Assembly: GCA_030148985.1 (NCBI GenBank)
Contig: JASBSJ010000028.1
Span: 1-35,194, forward strand
Direction: 5' to 3'
Source: Sphingopyxis sp.
Lineage (GTDB): Bacteria; Pseudomonadota; Alphaproteobacteria; Sphingomonadales; Sphingomonadaceae
DNA: 35,194 nucleotides
The position numbers and the translations under genes were made by a program. Below the pieces are notes generated by a model that searched no databases, was not told where the DNA came from, and was given only the letters and a program-made list of their open reading frames with translations. This document shows, piece after piece, positions 7,465-16,306 of this stretch (positions within the stretch are counted from its first letter, which is position 1; each line of letters begins with the position of its first letter).

Positions 7465-8631
7465 ATGAAGTTTGAGTTTTCCGTCAGGCCGCTCCTCGCG
7501 ATCACGATGAGCGCCGCGGTGCTCGCGGGTTGCGTCAGCAGCGCCGCCGTCATTCCGGTGCCGCGCGCGCAGGCACCGCAACAACAGCAACAACAACCCC
7601 AGGCGGTGCGCGGACCGAGTGGATCGGTGACGGTGCCGATCGGCCAGCCGGTGCCCGCCGCGATGCCGCGCGCCACGGCGCCGGTCGACCCCGGCTTTCG
7701 CCGTGCGCCCCGCGGGCTCCAGGACCGCATCCATGCGCTGTGGCGCGCCTTTCCCGGCAAGACGGGCATCGCCGTCCAGCGGATCGACGGCGAATGGACG
7801 CTGACGCAGCGCGGCGGCGATTTGTTCCCGCAGCAAAGCGTCTCGAAACTGTGGGTCGTTCTCACCGCGCTCGATGCCGTCGATCAGGGACGGTTGACGC
7901 TCGACCAGCGCGTGCGCATCGGGCCCGAGGATCTGACGCTCTTTTATCAGCCGCTCGCGGCGCGCGTCCGCGCCGAGGGCTCGGTGACGATGAGCGTGCG
8001 CGAGCTCATTGAAACCGCGATCACGCGCAGCGACAATACGGCGAACGACAGCTTGCTGCGCACCGTCGGCGGGCCCGACGCAGTGCGGCGCCTCATCGAC
8101 CGAAAGGCGCTCGGCGCGATCCGTTTCGGGCCCGGAGAGCGGCTGCTCCAGGCGGGGACCGCGGGCCTCAAATGGCAGCAGGCCTATTCGGTCGGTCGCA
8201 ATTTTGAGCAGGCGCGCGCGGCGCTGCCCGATTCGATGCGGCTCGCGGCGCGCAACGCCTATCTCGCCAATCCGCCCGACGGTGCGAGCCCCGCGGCGAT
8301 CGCCAGCGCGCTGACGCGGCTGGCGCGCGGCGCGCTGCTCTCGCCCGAATCGACCGAATATGTGCTCGATGTGATGAGCCGGACCAAGAGCGGGCCGCGG
8401 CGGCTCAAGGCCGGGCTCCCGGCCGACTGGAAATTCCTGCACAAGACGGGAACGGGTCAGAATTACAAGGGTGCGACCGCGGGCTATAACGACATCGGTA
8501 TCGCGACCGCACCCGACGGCACACGCTATGCGATTGTCGTGCTGCTGGGCGACACCACCGCATCGGTGCCCGCGCGCATGGAATTGATGCAGGCGGTGTC
8601 GGGTGCCGTCGCCGAATTTCACGGAAAATGA
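7465..8631 (+). CDS. Class A beta-lactamase-like serine hydrolase lipoprotein
   Basis: A 388-residue serine-reactive enzyme of the beta-lactamase/transpeptidase fold. The N-terminus is a lipoprotein signal with LAGC (Cys23), followed by a low-complexity linker with six consecutive glutamines. Three active-site motifs are in order: SVSK (S125, K128), SDN (189-191) and KTG (327-329). A glutamate (E225) sits 36 residues after the SDN serine, the spacing of the deacylating Glu166 in class A enzymes, but the usual ExxLN is ERLLQ. The distance from that Glu to KTG is about 100 residues rather than about 70, so there is an insertion. Beta-lactam hydrolysis is plausible but unproven; a peptidoglycan or ester hydrolase is also possible. 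The next lipoprotein gene starts 7 bases later, suggesting an operon. Confidence 0.8.
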   Translation: MKFEFSVRPLLAITMSAAVLAGCVSSAAVIPVPRAQAPQQQQQQPQAVRGPSGSVTVPIGQPVPAAMPRATAPVDPGFRRAPRGLQDRIHALWRAFPGKTGIAVQRIDGEWTLTQRGGDLFPQQSVSKLWVVLTALDAVDQGRLTLDQRVRIGPEDLTLFYQPLAARVRAEGSVTMSVRELIETAITRSDNTANDSLLRTVGGPDAVRRLIDRKALGAIRFGPGERLLQAGTAGLKWQQAYSVGRNFEQARAALPDSMRLAARNAYLANPPDGASPAAIASALTRLARGALLSPESTEYVLDVMSRTKSGPRRLKAGLPADWKFLHKTGTGQNYKGATAGYNDIGIATAPDGTRYAIVVLLGDTTASVPARMELMQAVSGAVAEFHGK

Positions 8632-8638
8632 CGCCCCC

Positions 8639-8950
8639 ATGAAAAGCGCCATCTTGCCGGCCGCCGCGCTGGCGTTCCTCCTGTCGGCCTGCGCGACGCC
8701 CGAAACGCGGCTGCGCGCGGGGCTCAACAATGCGGGGCTGTCGAAAGCGATGTCGGCGTGCATGGCCGAACGCATGGTCGACCGCCTCTCGCTGCTCCAA
8801 CTTCGCCGCCTTGCCTCGCTCGGAAGCCTCAAGGACAAGCATATTACCGACCTGTCGCTGTCGCAGTTCCTGCACAAGGTGCGCGCGCTCAAGGATCCGG
8901 AGATTTTGGCGGTGTCGACCAGCTCGGCAGCCGTCTGCGCGCTGCGGTGA
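8639..8950 (+). CDS. Small hypothetical lipoprotein
   Basis: A 103-residue product with a lipoprotein signal peptide (hydrophobic ILPAAALAFLLSAC, Cys18). The mature part is about 85 residues, mostly helical, with two further cysteines (MSACMAERM and AAVCALR) that could form a disulfide linking its ends. The ATG at 8639 lies 7 bases after the stop of the beta-lactamase-like gene, so the two are probably co-transcribed. I do not recognise the family. Given the pairing, an envelope role together with the upstream serine hydrolase is an inference only. Confidence 0.75.
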   Translation: MKSAILPAAALAFLLSACATPETRLRAGLNNAGLSKAMSACMAERMVDRLSLLQLRRLASLGSLKDKHITDLSLSQFLHKVRALKDPEILAVSTSSAAVCALR

Positions 8951-9077
8951 CGCCATAGGCCGAGCTTGGGCCCATCCAAGATAAACTGGGGTCGGCAGGG
9001 GTAGCCTTGCCGCGCAACTTGTGCTTATGCGGCGCCAACTTCTCCCTCTTGAAGAGTCGAAAGGCCCGGCAGACCTC

Positions 9078-10286
<1,209 letters not shown>

Positions 10287-10298
10287 TAAGTGGCTAAA

Positions 10299-10482
10299 CC
10301 CTCTCCCCTTGAGGGAGAGGGTTGCGAAGACTTGCGAACTCGTTCGCTAGTCGTAGCTGGGTGAGGGGTATGCGAGCCGCAGGCTCGCGCGGAGCATCGC
10401 TCCGCTCACCCTCATCCAAGTCCGCCTAATCGCCTGCGGCGATAAGGCTCCCTATCCTTCTCCCCTCAAGGGAGAAGGGTTT
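10299..10482. repeat. Nested palindromic repeat element between sucC and etfB
   Basis: The outer arms at 10299-10321 and 10456-10478 (CCCTCTCCCCTTGAGGGAGA and an imperfect reverse complement) enclose several smaller hairpins: GCGAGCC-GCA-GGCTCGC, GCGGAGC-ATC-GCTCCGC and ATCGCC-TGC-GGCGAT. The left half (GCGAAGACTTGCGAACTCG...GCTAGTCGTAGCTGGGTGAG) is a diverged version of the same part of the element at 4811. It takes up most of the gap between sucC and etfB. Confidence 0.85.
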
Positions 10483-10497
10483 CGTAGGGACCACTGG

Positions 10498-10526
10498 TTG
10501 ACGTTTACGTAAACGCCAATTATGGC
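10498..10526 (+). promoter_or_regulatory. Candidate etfBA promoter overlapped by a 14-base palindrome
   Basis: TTGACG (10498-10503) and TATGGC (10521-10526) are separated by 17 bases and could be -35 and -10 boxes. The perfect palindrome CGTTTACGTAAACG covers 10502-10515, overlapping the -35 box and spacer, which suits a repressor. From memory, TTTACGTAAAC-type sites are linked to regulators of branched-chain amino-acid and fatty-acid catabolism (LiuR-type); I could not verify this. The etfB ATG is about 35 bases further on. Confidence 0.5.
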
Positions 10527-10561
10527 GCAGTGCACAATTTGCTGAGAGGAGCTTTGAGCCC

Positions 10562-11311
10562 ATGAAAATCCTCGTCCCCGTCAAGCGGGTGCTCGATTAC
10601 AACGTCAAGCCGCGGGTGAAGGCCGACGGCACCGGCGTCGACCTGGCCAATGTCAAAATGTCGATGAACCCGTTCGACGAAATCGCGGTCGAAGAAGCGA
10701 TCCGCCTCAAGGAAAAGGGTGTCGCGACCGAGATCGTCGCGGTGTCGGTCGGTCCGCAAAAGGCGCAGGAAACGCTGCGCACCGCGCTCGCAATGGGTGC
10801 CGACCGCGCAATCCTCGTCCAGACCGACGATGAGGTCGAGCCGCTGGCGATTGCAAAGATCCTCAAAGCCATCGCCGACGCCGAAACCCCCGGCCTTGTC
10901 ATCCTCGGCAAGCAGGCGATCGACGGCGACAACAACCAGACCGGCCAGATGCTCGCCGCGCTGACCGGCTGGGCGCAGGGCACCTTTGCCAGCGCCGTGA
11001 ACGTCGAGGGCGATCATGTCAGCGTGACGCGTGAAGTCGACGGCGGTCTCGAGACGGTGAAGCTCAAGCTTCCCGCGATCGTCACCACCGACCTGCGCCT
11101 TAACGAACCGCGCTACGCTTCGCTGCCGAACATCATGAAGGCGAAGTCGAAGCCGCTCGATACGAAGACCCCCGCCGATTACGGCGTCGACACGACGCCG
11201 CGGGTCAAGACGGTCAAGGTTTCGGAGCCGCCCGTCCGCTCGGCCGGCGTCAAGGTCGCCGATGTCGATGAACTGGTTGCCAAGCTCAAAGCGATGGGCG
11301 TCCACAGCTAA
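10562..11311 (+). CDS. etfB: Electron transfer flavoprotein beta subunit
   Basis: EtfB pairs with EtfA to carry electrons from acyl-CoA and related dehydrogenases to ETF:ubiquinone oxidoreductase at the membrane. The product has 249 residues, the normal length. It opens [19 protein letters not shown] and contains [27 protein letters not shown], the [21 protein letters not shown] segment typical of housekeeping ETF-beta (nucleotide binding) and [10 protein letters not shown], which corresponds to the dehydrogenase recognition loop. The start at 10562 follows AGGAG by 10 bases. A candidate promoter with a palindrome lies just upstream. etfA follows after 111 bases containing an inverted repeat. 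Confidence 0.97.
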   Translation: MKILVPVKRVLDYNVKPRVKADGTGVDLANVKMSMNPFDEIAVEEAIRLKEKGVATEIVAVSVGPQKAQETLRTALAMGADRAILVQTDDEVEPLAIAKILKAIADAETPGLVILGKQAIDGDNNQTGQMLAALTGWAQGTFASAVNVEGDHVSVTREVDGGLETVKLKLPAIVTTDLRLNEPRYASLPNIMKAKSKPLDTKTPADYGVDTTPRVKTVKVSEPPVRSAGVKVADVDELVAKLKAMGVHS

Positions 11312-11327
11312 TCTACCCCCGTTAGTG

Positions 11328-11391
11328 TCGAGCGAAGTCGAGACACCCATCGGGACAGCGCAAGGTCGAGGGGCATCTCGACTTCGCTCGA
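11328..11391. repeat. Inverted repeat between etfB and etfA
   Basis: A 16-base arm, TCGAGCGAAGTCGAGA (11328-11343), is repeated as its exact reverse complement, TCTCGACTTCGCTCGA (11376-11391). It lies inside what should be one transcription unit, so it would form a stem-loop in the etfBA message. Confidence 0.85.
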
Positions 11392-11422
11392 TGCGAACGG
11401 CAAGGGATAAAGGATCAAGGTT

Positions 11423-12352
11423 ATGAAAACTCTGGTTTGGGTCGAACATGACGGCAGCGCCGTCAAGGATGCCACGCTCGCGGTGGTCACCGCCGCTTCG
11501 AAGCTGGGCGAAGTCCATCTGCTCGTCGCGGGTTCGGGCGTCGATGCGGTTGCCAAGGAAGCCGCGCAGATCGCCGGCGTCGGCAAAGTGCATGTCGCCG
11601 ACAATGCCGCCTTCGATCATAATCTGCCCGAAAATGTCGCTCCGCTCGTTGCCGAGCTCATGGCCAGCCACGACGCCTTCGTCGCGCCCGCCACGACGAC
11701 AGGCAAGAATATCGCGCCGCGCGTCGCCGCTTTGCTCGACGTCATGCAGATTTCGGAAATCCTGTCGGTCGAAGGCCCCAACACCTTCACCCGCCCCATC
11801 TATGCCGGCAATGCGATCGCGACCGTCGAATCATCGGATGCGAAGCTGGTCCTTACCGTCCGCGGCACCGCGTTCGAAAAGGCCGCGACCTCGGGTGGCT
11901 CGGGCACGATCGAAGCCGTTTCGACGGGCAGCGATGCCGGCATTTCGAGCTTCGTCGGCGCCGAAATCGCCAAGTCGGAACGTCCCGAACTCACCTCGGC
12001 CAAGATCATCGTGTCGGGCGGCCGTGCGCTGGGGTCGAGCGAGAAATATGAAGAGGTCATCGTTCCGCTCGCCGACAAGCTGAACGCCGCGCTCGGCGCC
12101 AGCCGCGCCGCGGTCGATGCGGGCTATGTCCCCAACGATTATCAGGTCGGCCAGACCGGCAAGATCGTCGCTCCCGAGGTTTATTTTGCCATTGGCATTT
12201 CGGGCGCGATTCAGCATCTTGCGGGGATGAAGGACTCGAAAACCATCGTCGCGATCAACAAGGACGAGGATGCGCCGATCTTTCAGGTCGCCGACTTCGG
12301 CCTCGTCGCTGACCTGTTCAGCGCCGTGCCCGAACTGACCGGCAAGATCTGA
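11423..12352 (+). CDS. etfA: Electron transfer flavoprotein alpha subunit
   Basis: EtfA holds the redox-active FAD of the electron transfer flavoprotein. The product has 309 residues, the usual length. The N-terminal domain starts MKTLVWVEHDG and contains the PATTTGKNIAPRVAALLD stretch. The C-terminal FAD-binding domain carries VSGGRALGSSEKYE, a conserved arginine/serine segment, GYVPNDYQVGQTGK, the GISGAIQHLAGMKDS loop around the FAD, and INKDEDAPIFQVADFG. The start at 11423 follows AAAGGATCAAGG. It partners with EtfB upstream. The DUF389 gene begins 11 bases after the stop and may be read through. Confidence 0.97.
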   Translation: MKTLVWVEHDGSAVKDATLAVVTAASKLGEVHLLVAGSGVDAVAKEAAQIAGVGKVHVADNAAFDHNLPENVAPLVAELMASHDAFVAPATTTGKNIAPRVAALLDVMQISEILSVEGPNTFTRPIYAGNAIATVESSDAKLVLTVRGTAFEKAATSGGSGTIEAVSTGSDAGISSFVGAEIAKSERPELTSAKIIVSGGRALGSSEKYEEVIVPLADKLNAALGASRAAVDAGYVPNDYQVGQTGKIVAPEVYFAIGISGAIQHLAGMKDSKTIVAINKDEDAPIFQVADFGLVADLFSAVPELTGKI

Positions 12353-12363
12353 CCCGCCGCGCC

Positions 12364-13728
12364 ATGGCCGGCCATCATCCAGGCGTGCCGGGCCTCGGCG
12401 ATGCACCGTTCAATGCCGGTGGTCGCCGGTCGGCGCGGCCGGGTGAGGCGAGCGAGGCCGATGACGATGATGACGGCCCGACCAGCGATCACGGCCGCGC
12501 GCTGGTCCTTGCCAGCGTCGCGCGCGACGCTCGCCTCGACAAGAAATTCCTGCTGCTGATCACGCTGTCGGCGGCCATCGCAACGCTGGGATTGCTGCAA
12601 AGCTCGGCGCCGGTTGTCATCGGCGCGATGCTCGTCTCGCCGCTGCTCGGTCCGATCATGGGCATCGGTTTCGGCCTCGCGACGCTTGAAAGCAACCTTA
12701 TCAAGCGGTCGCTGGTCACGATGGCGGCGGGTATGGCGGTCGCCATCCTGGTCGCGATGGTGCTGATCTGGCTGTCGCCGATCCGCGACGTCACGCCGGA
12801 AGTTCGCGCACGGACACAGCCGACCTTGCTCGACCTTGGCGTCGCAGTCGTCGGCGGGATCGCCGGCGTTTATGCGATCATGCGCAAGCTGTCGGGGGTG
12901 ATGGTCGGCGTCGCGATCGCGACCGCGCTCGTGCCGCCGCTTTCGACGATCGGTTTCGGCCTCGCGACCGGGCGCTTCGACTTTGCGGTCGGCGCCGCGC
13001 TGCTGTTCCTCACCAACACGCTCGCCATCGCCTTTGCGGCGACGATCATCGCGCGGTTCAACCGCTTCGGGCCGTCGCTGACGCCCCAGCACACAGCGAT
13101 GCAGGTTGCGGGCATTGTCGTCACGCTCGGCATCTTGTCGATCCCGCTCGCGCTGACGCTCAACAGCCTGGCGGGCGAGGTGCGCGCGCGCTCGGTGGTG
13201 CAGGCCGAATTGCGCGGCTTGCTGGGTGAAAGCGACCGCGTCGACAACATGAATGTGCGCATGGAGCGCGACGCGGTGGCGGTCGATGGCGTCGTCCTCG
13301 TCGATCGCTACGCCGCAAAGCTCGACACCGAACTCGCCGAACGGATCCGCAAGGCGCTCGACCGCGAGGCGCGCGTCAGCATCGTCCAGCTCCGGCAACA
13401 GACCAATGCCGCGGTGCAGGTCGAGGAACAGCTCAACCGCCGCCTCGCGACGCTTGAACAGCGCGAGGAGGATGCGCGTGCGATCCTCGCCGGCCTCACC
13501 GTCGGCGAACTCGTCCGCCGCGACCGGGTGCTGATCGACGCGCAGGCGCGCCGCGTGATCGTCCAGCGCGACCGCGAGGCCGAGGGCGAACAGGTCGCCG
13601 CCGCGGTCGACCGCATCATGGCGGCGGTGCAGACGGGCTATCCGCGCTGGCTCATCCAGAATGGCGCGCTGACGGCGGCCGAGGAACCCGAGGACGAAAC
13701 GGCGACCGAAACCCCCGCGGCCGAATAG
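12364..13728 (+). CDS. DUF389 family integral membrane protein
   Basis: A 454-residue membrane protein of the DUF389 family, whose transport function is unknown. The core signature LLLITLSAAIATLGLLQ...VVIGAMLVSPLLGPIMGIGFGLA is at about 60-105. Further transmembrane helices follow (MAAGMAVAILVAMVLIWL; VAVVGGIAGVYAIM; GVAIATALVPPLSTIGFGLATG; AVGAALLFLTNTLAIAFAATI; VAGIVVTLGILSIPLALTL), about six to seven in all. An acidic, glycine-rich N-terminal tail (DDDDD near residue 34) precedes the core. The last about 170 residues are soluble, rich in Arg and Glu, and partly coiled-coil-like (EEQLNRRLATLEQREED). The start at 12364 has little Shine-Dalgarno sequence, so it may depend on coupling to etfA 11 bases upstream; a link in function to ETF is not evident. 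Confidence 0.85.
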   Translation: MAGHHPGVPGLGDAPFNAGGRRSARPGEASEADDDDDGPTSDHGRALVLASVARDARLDKKFLLLITLSAAIATLGLLQSSAPVVIGAMLVSPLLGPIMGIGFGLATLESNLIKRSLVTMAAGMAVAILVAMVLIWLSPIRDVTPEVRARTQPTLLDLGVAVVGGIAGVYAIMRKLSGVMVGVAIATALVPPLSTIGFGLATGRFDFAVGAALLFLTNTLAIAFAATIIARFNRFGPSLTPQHTAMQVAGIVVTLGILSIPLALTLNSLAGEVRARSVVQAELRGLLGESDRVDNMNVRMERDAVAVDGVVLVDRYAAKLDTELAERIRKALDREARVSIVQLRQQTNAAVQVEEQLNRRLATLEQREEDARAILAGLTVGELVRRDRVLIDAQARRVIVQRDREAEGEQVAAAVDRIMAAVQTGYPRWLIQNGALTAAEEPEDETATETPAAE

Positions 13729-13800
13729 GCGCCTGCGCATCGGCACGGCGCGTCATCGGCCGGTCACATTCCTGTCGCCGAACAATTGCAGAGGTCGATC

Positions 13801-14796
13801 ATGCCCCAGCCCGATAAACGCGCCCTGCTTGCCGAAGGCCTGTCGGCCGGTGACGATGACGCCGCACTCCATGCGCGGCTGGTCGCTGCGGGCGTGTCGG
13901 CGGCGGCGGCGAAATATGAGGTCGACCGGCTGGCGAAAGACCCGATGGCGGCGATGCTGCGGCGACAGGCGGCGCGCATGGCCAAACAGCAATGGCTGCT
14001 GACGAATCAGCAGCGGCTCGCCATCGAGGCAGAGGGAGGCTTTGCGCTTGATACGCTCGACCGGCCCGACGTCGCCGCCTTTTATCGCCACTATTATGAG
14101 GCGAACCGTCCTGCGAAACTGACCGGCATCGTCGATCACTGGCCCGCGCTGGCGCGCTGGTCGCTCGATCATTTTGCCGCCATCGCCGGCGATACACTGG
14201 TCGAAGCGCAGGTCGAGCGCGAGCGCGACCCCGACTATGAACTGGCAAAGAACGACCATCGCCGCCTCGTCCGTTTCGGCGAACTGATCGACTGGCTGCG
14301 CAAGGACGAGCCGAGCAACGACATCTATCTTACCGCCTATAACAGCGGCACCAATGCTGCGGCGCTCGGCCTTCTGTGGGACGATCTGGCACCGATCGAC
14401 ATTCTCGATGCGCGGGGCGGGCGCGACGGCTTTTTCTGGCTCGGCCCCCGGGGCACGCTGACGCCATGGCACCACGACCTGACGAATAATCTGCTGGTGC
14501 AGGTGGTCGGGCGGAAGCGCGTTCGGATGGCGCCGCCTTGGGCATCGGACCGCATGAAGAACAGCCGCCATTGCTTTTCGGACTGGGCCAATGAACCGCT
14601 GCCCGCCGGCCCCGGCGATGCCGACACACCGCCGGTGCTCGAAACGGTCATCGGACCGGGCGAGGCGGTGTTCCTGCCCGTCGGCTGGTGGCACCAGGTC
14701 GAGGCGCTCGACCTGTCGGCCAGCATGAGCTTCACCAGCTTCCGCCGCGCCAATGCGCATGTTGAAGATTACACCTCCTATGGCGAAATCGGCTGA
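13801..14796 (+). CDS. Cupin-like (JmjC-type) Fe(II)/2-oxoglutarate oxygenase candidate
   Basis: A 331-residue protein with a C-terminal cupin_8/JmjC-like domain. The ligands expected for Fe(II) are visible: H224-H225-D226 in TPWHHDLTNN (an HxD pair) and the distal H298 in GWWHQVEAL, with GPRGTLTPWHHD and FLPVGWWH as hallmarks. The SFTSFRRAN ending is typical of this group. Residues 1-75 are helical and charged and look like a separate N-terminal module. Family members hydroxylate proteins or tRNA, so a role in post-translational hydroxylation is a family-based inference. The ATG at 13801 is chosen because AGAGG ends 6 bases before it; an upstream TTG at 13786 has no such signal. The following gene is convergent. 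Confidence 0.82.
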   Translation: MPQPDKRALLAEGLSAGDDDAALHARLVAAGVSAAAAKYEVDRLAKDPMAAMLRRQAARMAKQQWLLTNQQRLAIEAEGGFALDTLDRPDVAAFYRHYYEANRPAKLTGIVDHWPALARWSLDHFAAIAGDTLVEAQVERERDPDYELAKNDHRRLVRFGELIDWLRKDEPSNDIYLTAYNSGTNAAALGLLWDDLAPIDILDARGGRDGFFWLGPRGTLTPWHHDLTNNLLVQVVGRKRVRMAPPWASDRMKNSRHCFSDWANEPLPAGPGDADTPPVLETVIGPGEAVFLPVGWWHQVEALDLSASMSFTSFRRANAHVEDYTSYGEIG

Positions 14797-14950
14797 TTGT
14801 TCTTTCGATCCAGTGGGACACGCTGGCGAGCGTTTAATCTGAGCCATTCTCCCGCTCGGCACGAACGGAATTGAGGCGTTGTTGATTTGGCGCGCGATGC
14901 TCTGAGTCAGAGGGGCCGGGATGGACGAGCGCCACGGTCCCGCGCCGACG

Positions 14951-15262
14951 TTAGCGCTTCCGCACAAACTCCGCGCGCAACACCAGCCCCTTGATCCCCG
15001 CGTGGCGGCAGTCGATTTCCTGCGCATCGCCGGTCAGGCGGATCGACTTGATGACGGTTCCGACCTTCAGCGTCTGGCCCGCGCCCTTGACGGTCAGGTC
15101 CTTGACCAGGACGACCGAGTCGCCGTCGGCGAGCAGGTTGCCGACCGCATCGCGCACCTCGGGGCCCGCCGCCGCAGCGGCCGCACGGTCGCGCACGTCA
15201 CTGGCGGACAGCCATTCGCCGCTCGCCTCGTCATAGACATAATCATCGTCGCCGCCGCTCAT
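14951..15262 (-). CDS. PhnA/YjdM C-terminal domain protein without the zinc ribbon
   Basis: A 103-residue protein whose second half matches the PhnA (YjdM) domain: LADGDSVVLVKDLTVKG, GTVIKSIRLTGD and the final GLVLRAEFVRK. Typical PhnA proteins begin with a four-cysteine zinc ribbon. Here the N-terminus is acidic (MSGGDDDYVYDEASGEWLSA) and the whole protein has only one cysteine (EIDCRHAGIKG), so the ribbon is lost. PhnA was named from the phosphonate operon but its function is not settled, and no phn genes are nearby. The ATG at 15262 has GGAG about 8 bases upstream. It begins 4 bases after the methyltransferase-like gene ends, so the two are likely one transcription unit. Confidence 0.85.
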   Translation of the reverse strand: MSGGDDDYVYDEASGEWLSASDVRDRAAAAAAGPEVRDAVGNLLADGDSVVLVKDLTVKGAGQTLKVGTVIKSIRLTGDAQEIDCRHAGIKGLVLRAEFVRKR

Positions 15263-15266
15263 CGCA

Positions 15267-16010
15267 TCACTCCGGTTTACGGAAACGCAGCGCGAACTGG
15301 TCGGTCTTGCCGCGGATCGCCTCGTCGAAGACATTGGCCGTGCGCGGATCGTCGGCGCGCGCGTAAAGGTCGCTTTCGGCTTCGAGCGTAAAACCCGCGC
15401 CGGTCAACGCTGCGACCACCGCGGCCTTGTCGATCCGGTGCAGGCTGTCGGCCAGGGTCGTGCCGCTGCCGCCCGCCGCGCTATGGTCGACGACGACCAA
15501 AGTCCCGCCGGGCTTCAGCGCGGCGAACAGCGCCGCGCTCCCCTTGGCGCCCGTGCCTTCGGGGAAGGGTTTGAGATACAGGTCGTGGAAATTCTGCACG
15601 GTGATGATCGTGTCGAGCGGTTCGGGAAAGGCAGGCGCCGCGAATGGTCCGGCGACCGCATCGACATTGGCATAGGCGGCATCGACCGCCGCCTGGTCGT
15701 CGCCATATTGTTTCCGGAAGGCGATGAATTCGGCGGGCTGGAAGCCATAGACTTTCCCCGCCGGGCCGACCGCCGCGGCGAGCAGGCGCGTGACATAGCC
15801 GCTGCCCATGACGAAATCGCCGACCTTTTCGCCCGGCGCAACCTCGGCAAACGCCAGCAGCTCGGCGGGCTTGCGCGCCGCGTCGCGGGTCCGGTCGGCG
15901 TCGGGGCGTGCCGGATCGGCGAGCGCCGCGGCATAATCGGGGGCGGCCGTCTGCGCGGCGGCGAGCGGGCTCGCGGCGAGCAGCAGGGCAAGGGTCAGCG
16001 AACGGATCAT
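15267..16010 (-). CDS. Exported SAM-methyltransferase-like protein
   Basis: A 247-residue protein with a clear signal peptide (MIRSLTLALLLAASPLAAAQ) followed by a class I methyltransferase-like domain. The motif I region reads GEKVGDFVMGSGYVTRLLAAAVG, where the usual Asp-x-Gly-x-Gly-x-Gly is degenerate. A TIITVQNFHDLYL segment and LKPGGTLVVVDHSA (the post-motif strand typical of these folds) follow, and the C-terminus has FALRFRKPE. It should be periplasmic, where S-adenosylmethionine is not normally available, so methyl transfer is doubtful and another activity on this fold is possible. The ATG at 16010 follows AGAGGAG by 8 bases. It leads a two-gene unit with the PhnA-like gene and is divergent from the amidohydrolase operon. 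Confidence 0.82.
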   Translation of the reverse strand: MIRSLTLALLLAASPLAAAQTAAPDYAAALADPARPDADRTRDAARKPAELLAFAEVAPGEKVGDFVMGSGYVTRLLAAAVGPAGKVYGFQPAEFIAFRKQYGDDQAAVDAAYANVDAVAGPFAAPAFPEPLDTIITVQNFHDLYLKPFPEGTGAKGSAALFAALKPGGTLVVVDHSAAGGSGTTLADSLHRIDKAAVVAALTGAGFTLEAESDLYARADDPRTANVFDEAIRGKTDQFALRFRKPE

Positions 16011-16259
16011 GGCATCGACTCCTCTGGTGTATCGCACCGCTATAACAGCTCGGCGCCAACCGTGCGCGCTTTATCGCACCGCGCGACCGGCTGTTTTTAG
16101 CTTTCCTACTTGGTCCGCGGATGCCAGCCTCCTTCCGGCCGCTCATCGGCTCACCGCGCTCTAAAGCCACAAAGGAGACAGTTTGGCGCCGCGCGTGCGT
16201 ATCCTTTGTCGCCTTAAGCCGCTTCGACAGCCCTTGGCATCGCGCGAATCCATGATAGG

Positions 16260-16277
16260 TTTCGTCGTGAAACGAAA
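16260..16277. promoter_or_regulatory. Inverted repeat TTTCGT-N6-ACGAAA upstream of the amidohydrolase gene
   Basis: Two 6-base arms separated by 6 bases lie 29 bases before the start codon at 16307, in the 296-base gap shared with the divergent methyltransferase-like gene. This is a reasonable spot for an operator. No regulator gene is adjacent, and short repeats like this can be accidental. Apart from this site I see no gene or RNA in the gap. Confidence 0.25.
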
Positions 16278-16306
16278 AATCGGCCAAAAGATTCGGGAGA
16301 GCGGGC

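Noticed and set aside
7440..7475. tRNA-like GGGGTTCGAAT string
   Set aside because: It looks like a T-arm, but the sequence after it (GAAGTTTGAG) cannot pair to close the arm, and no acceptor or anticodon stem is found. It is the leader and start of the serine hydrolase gene.
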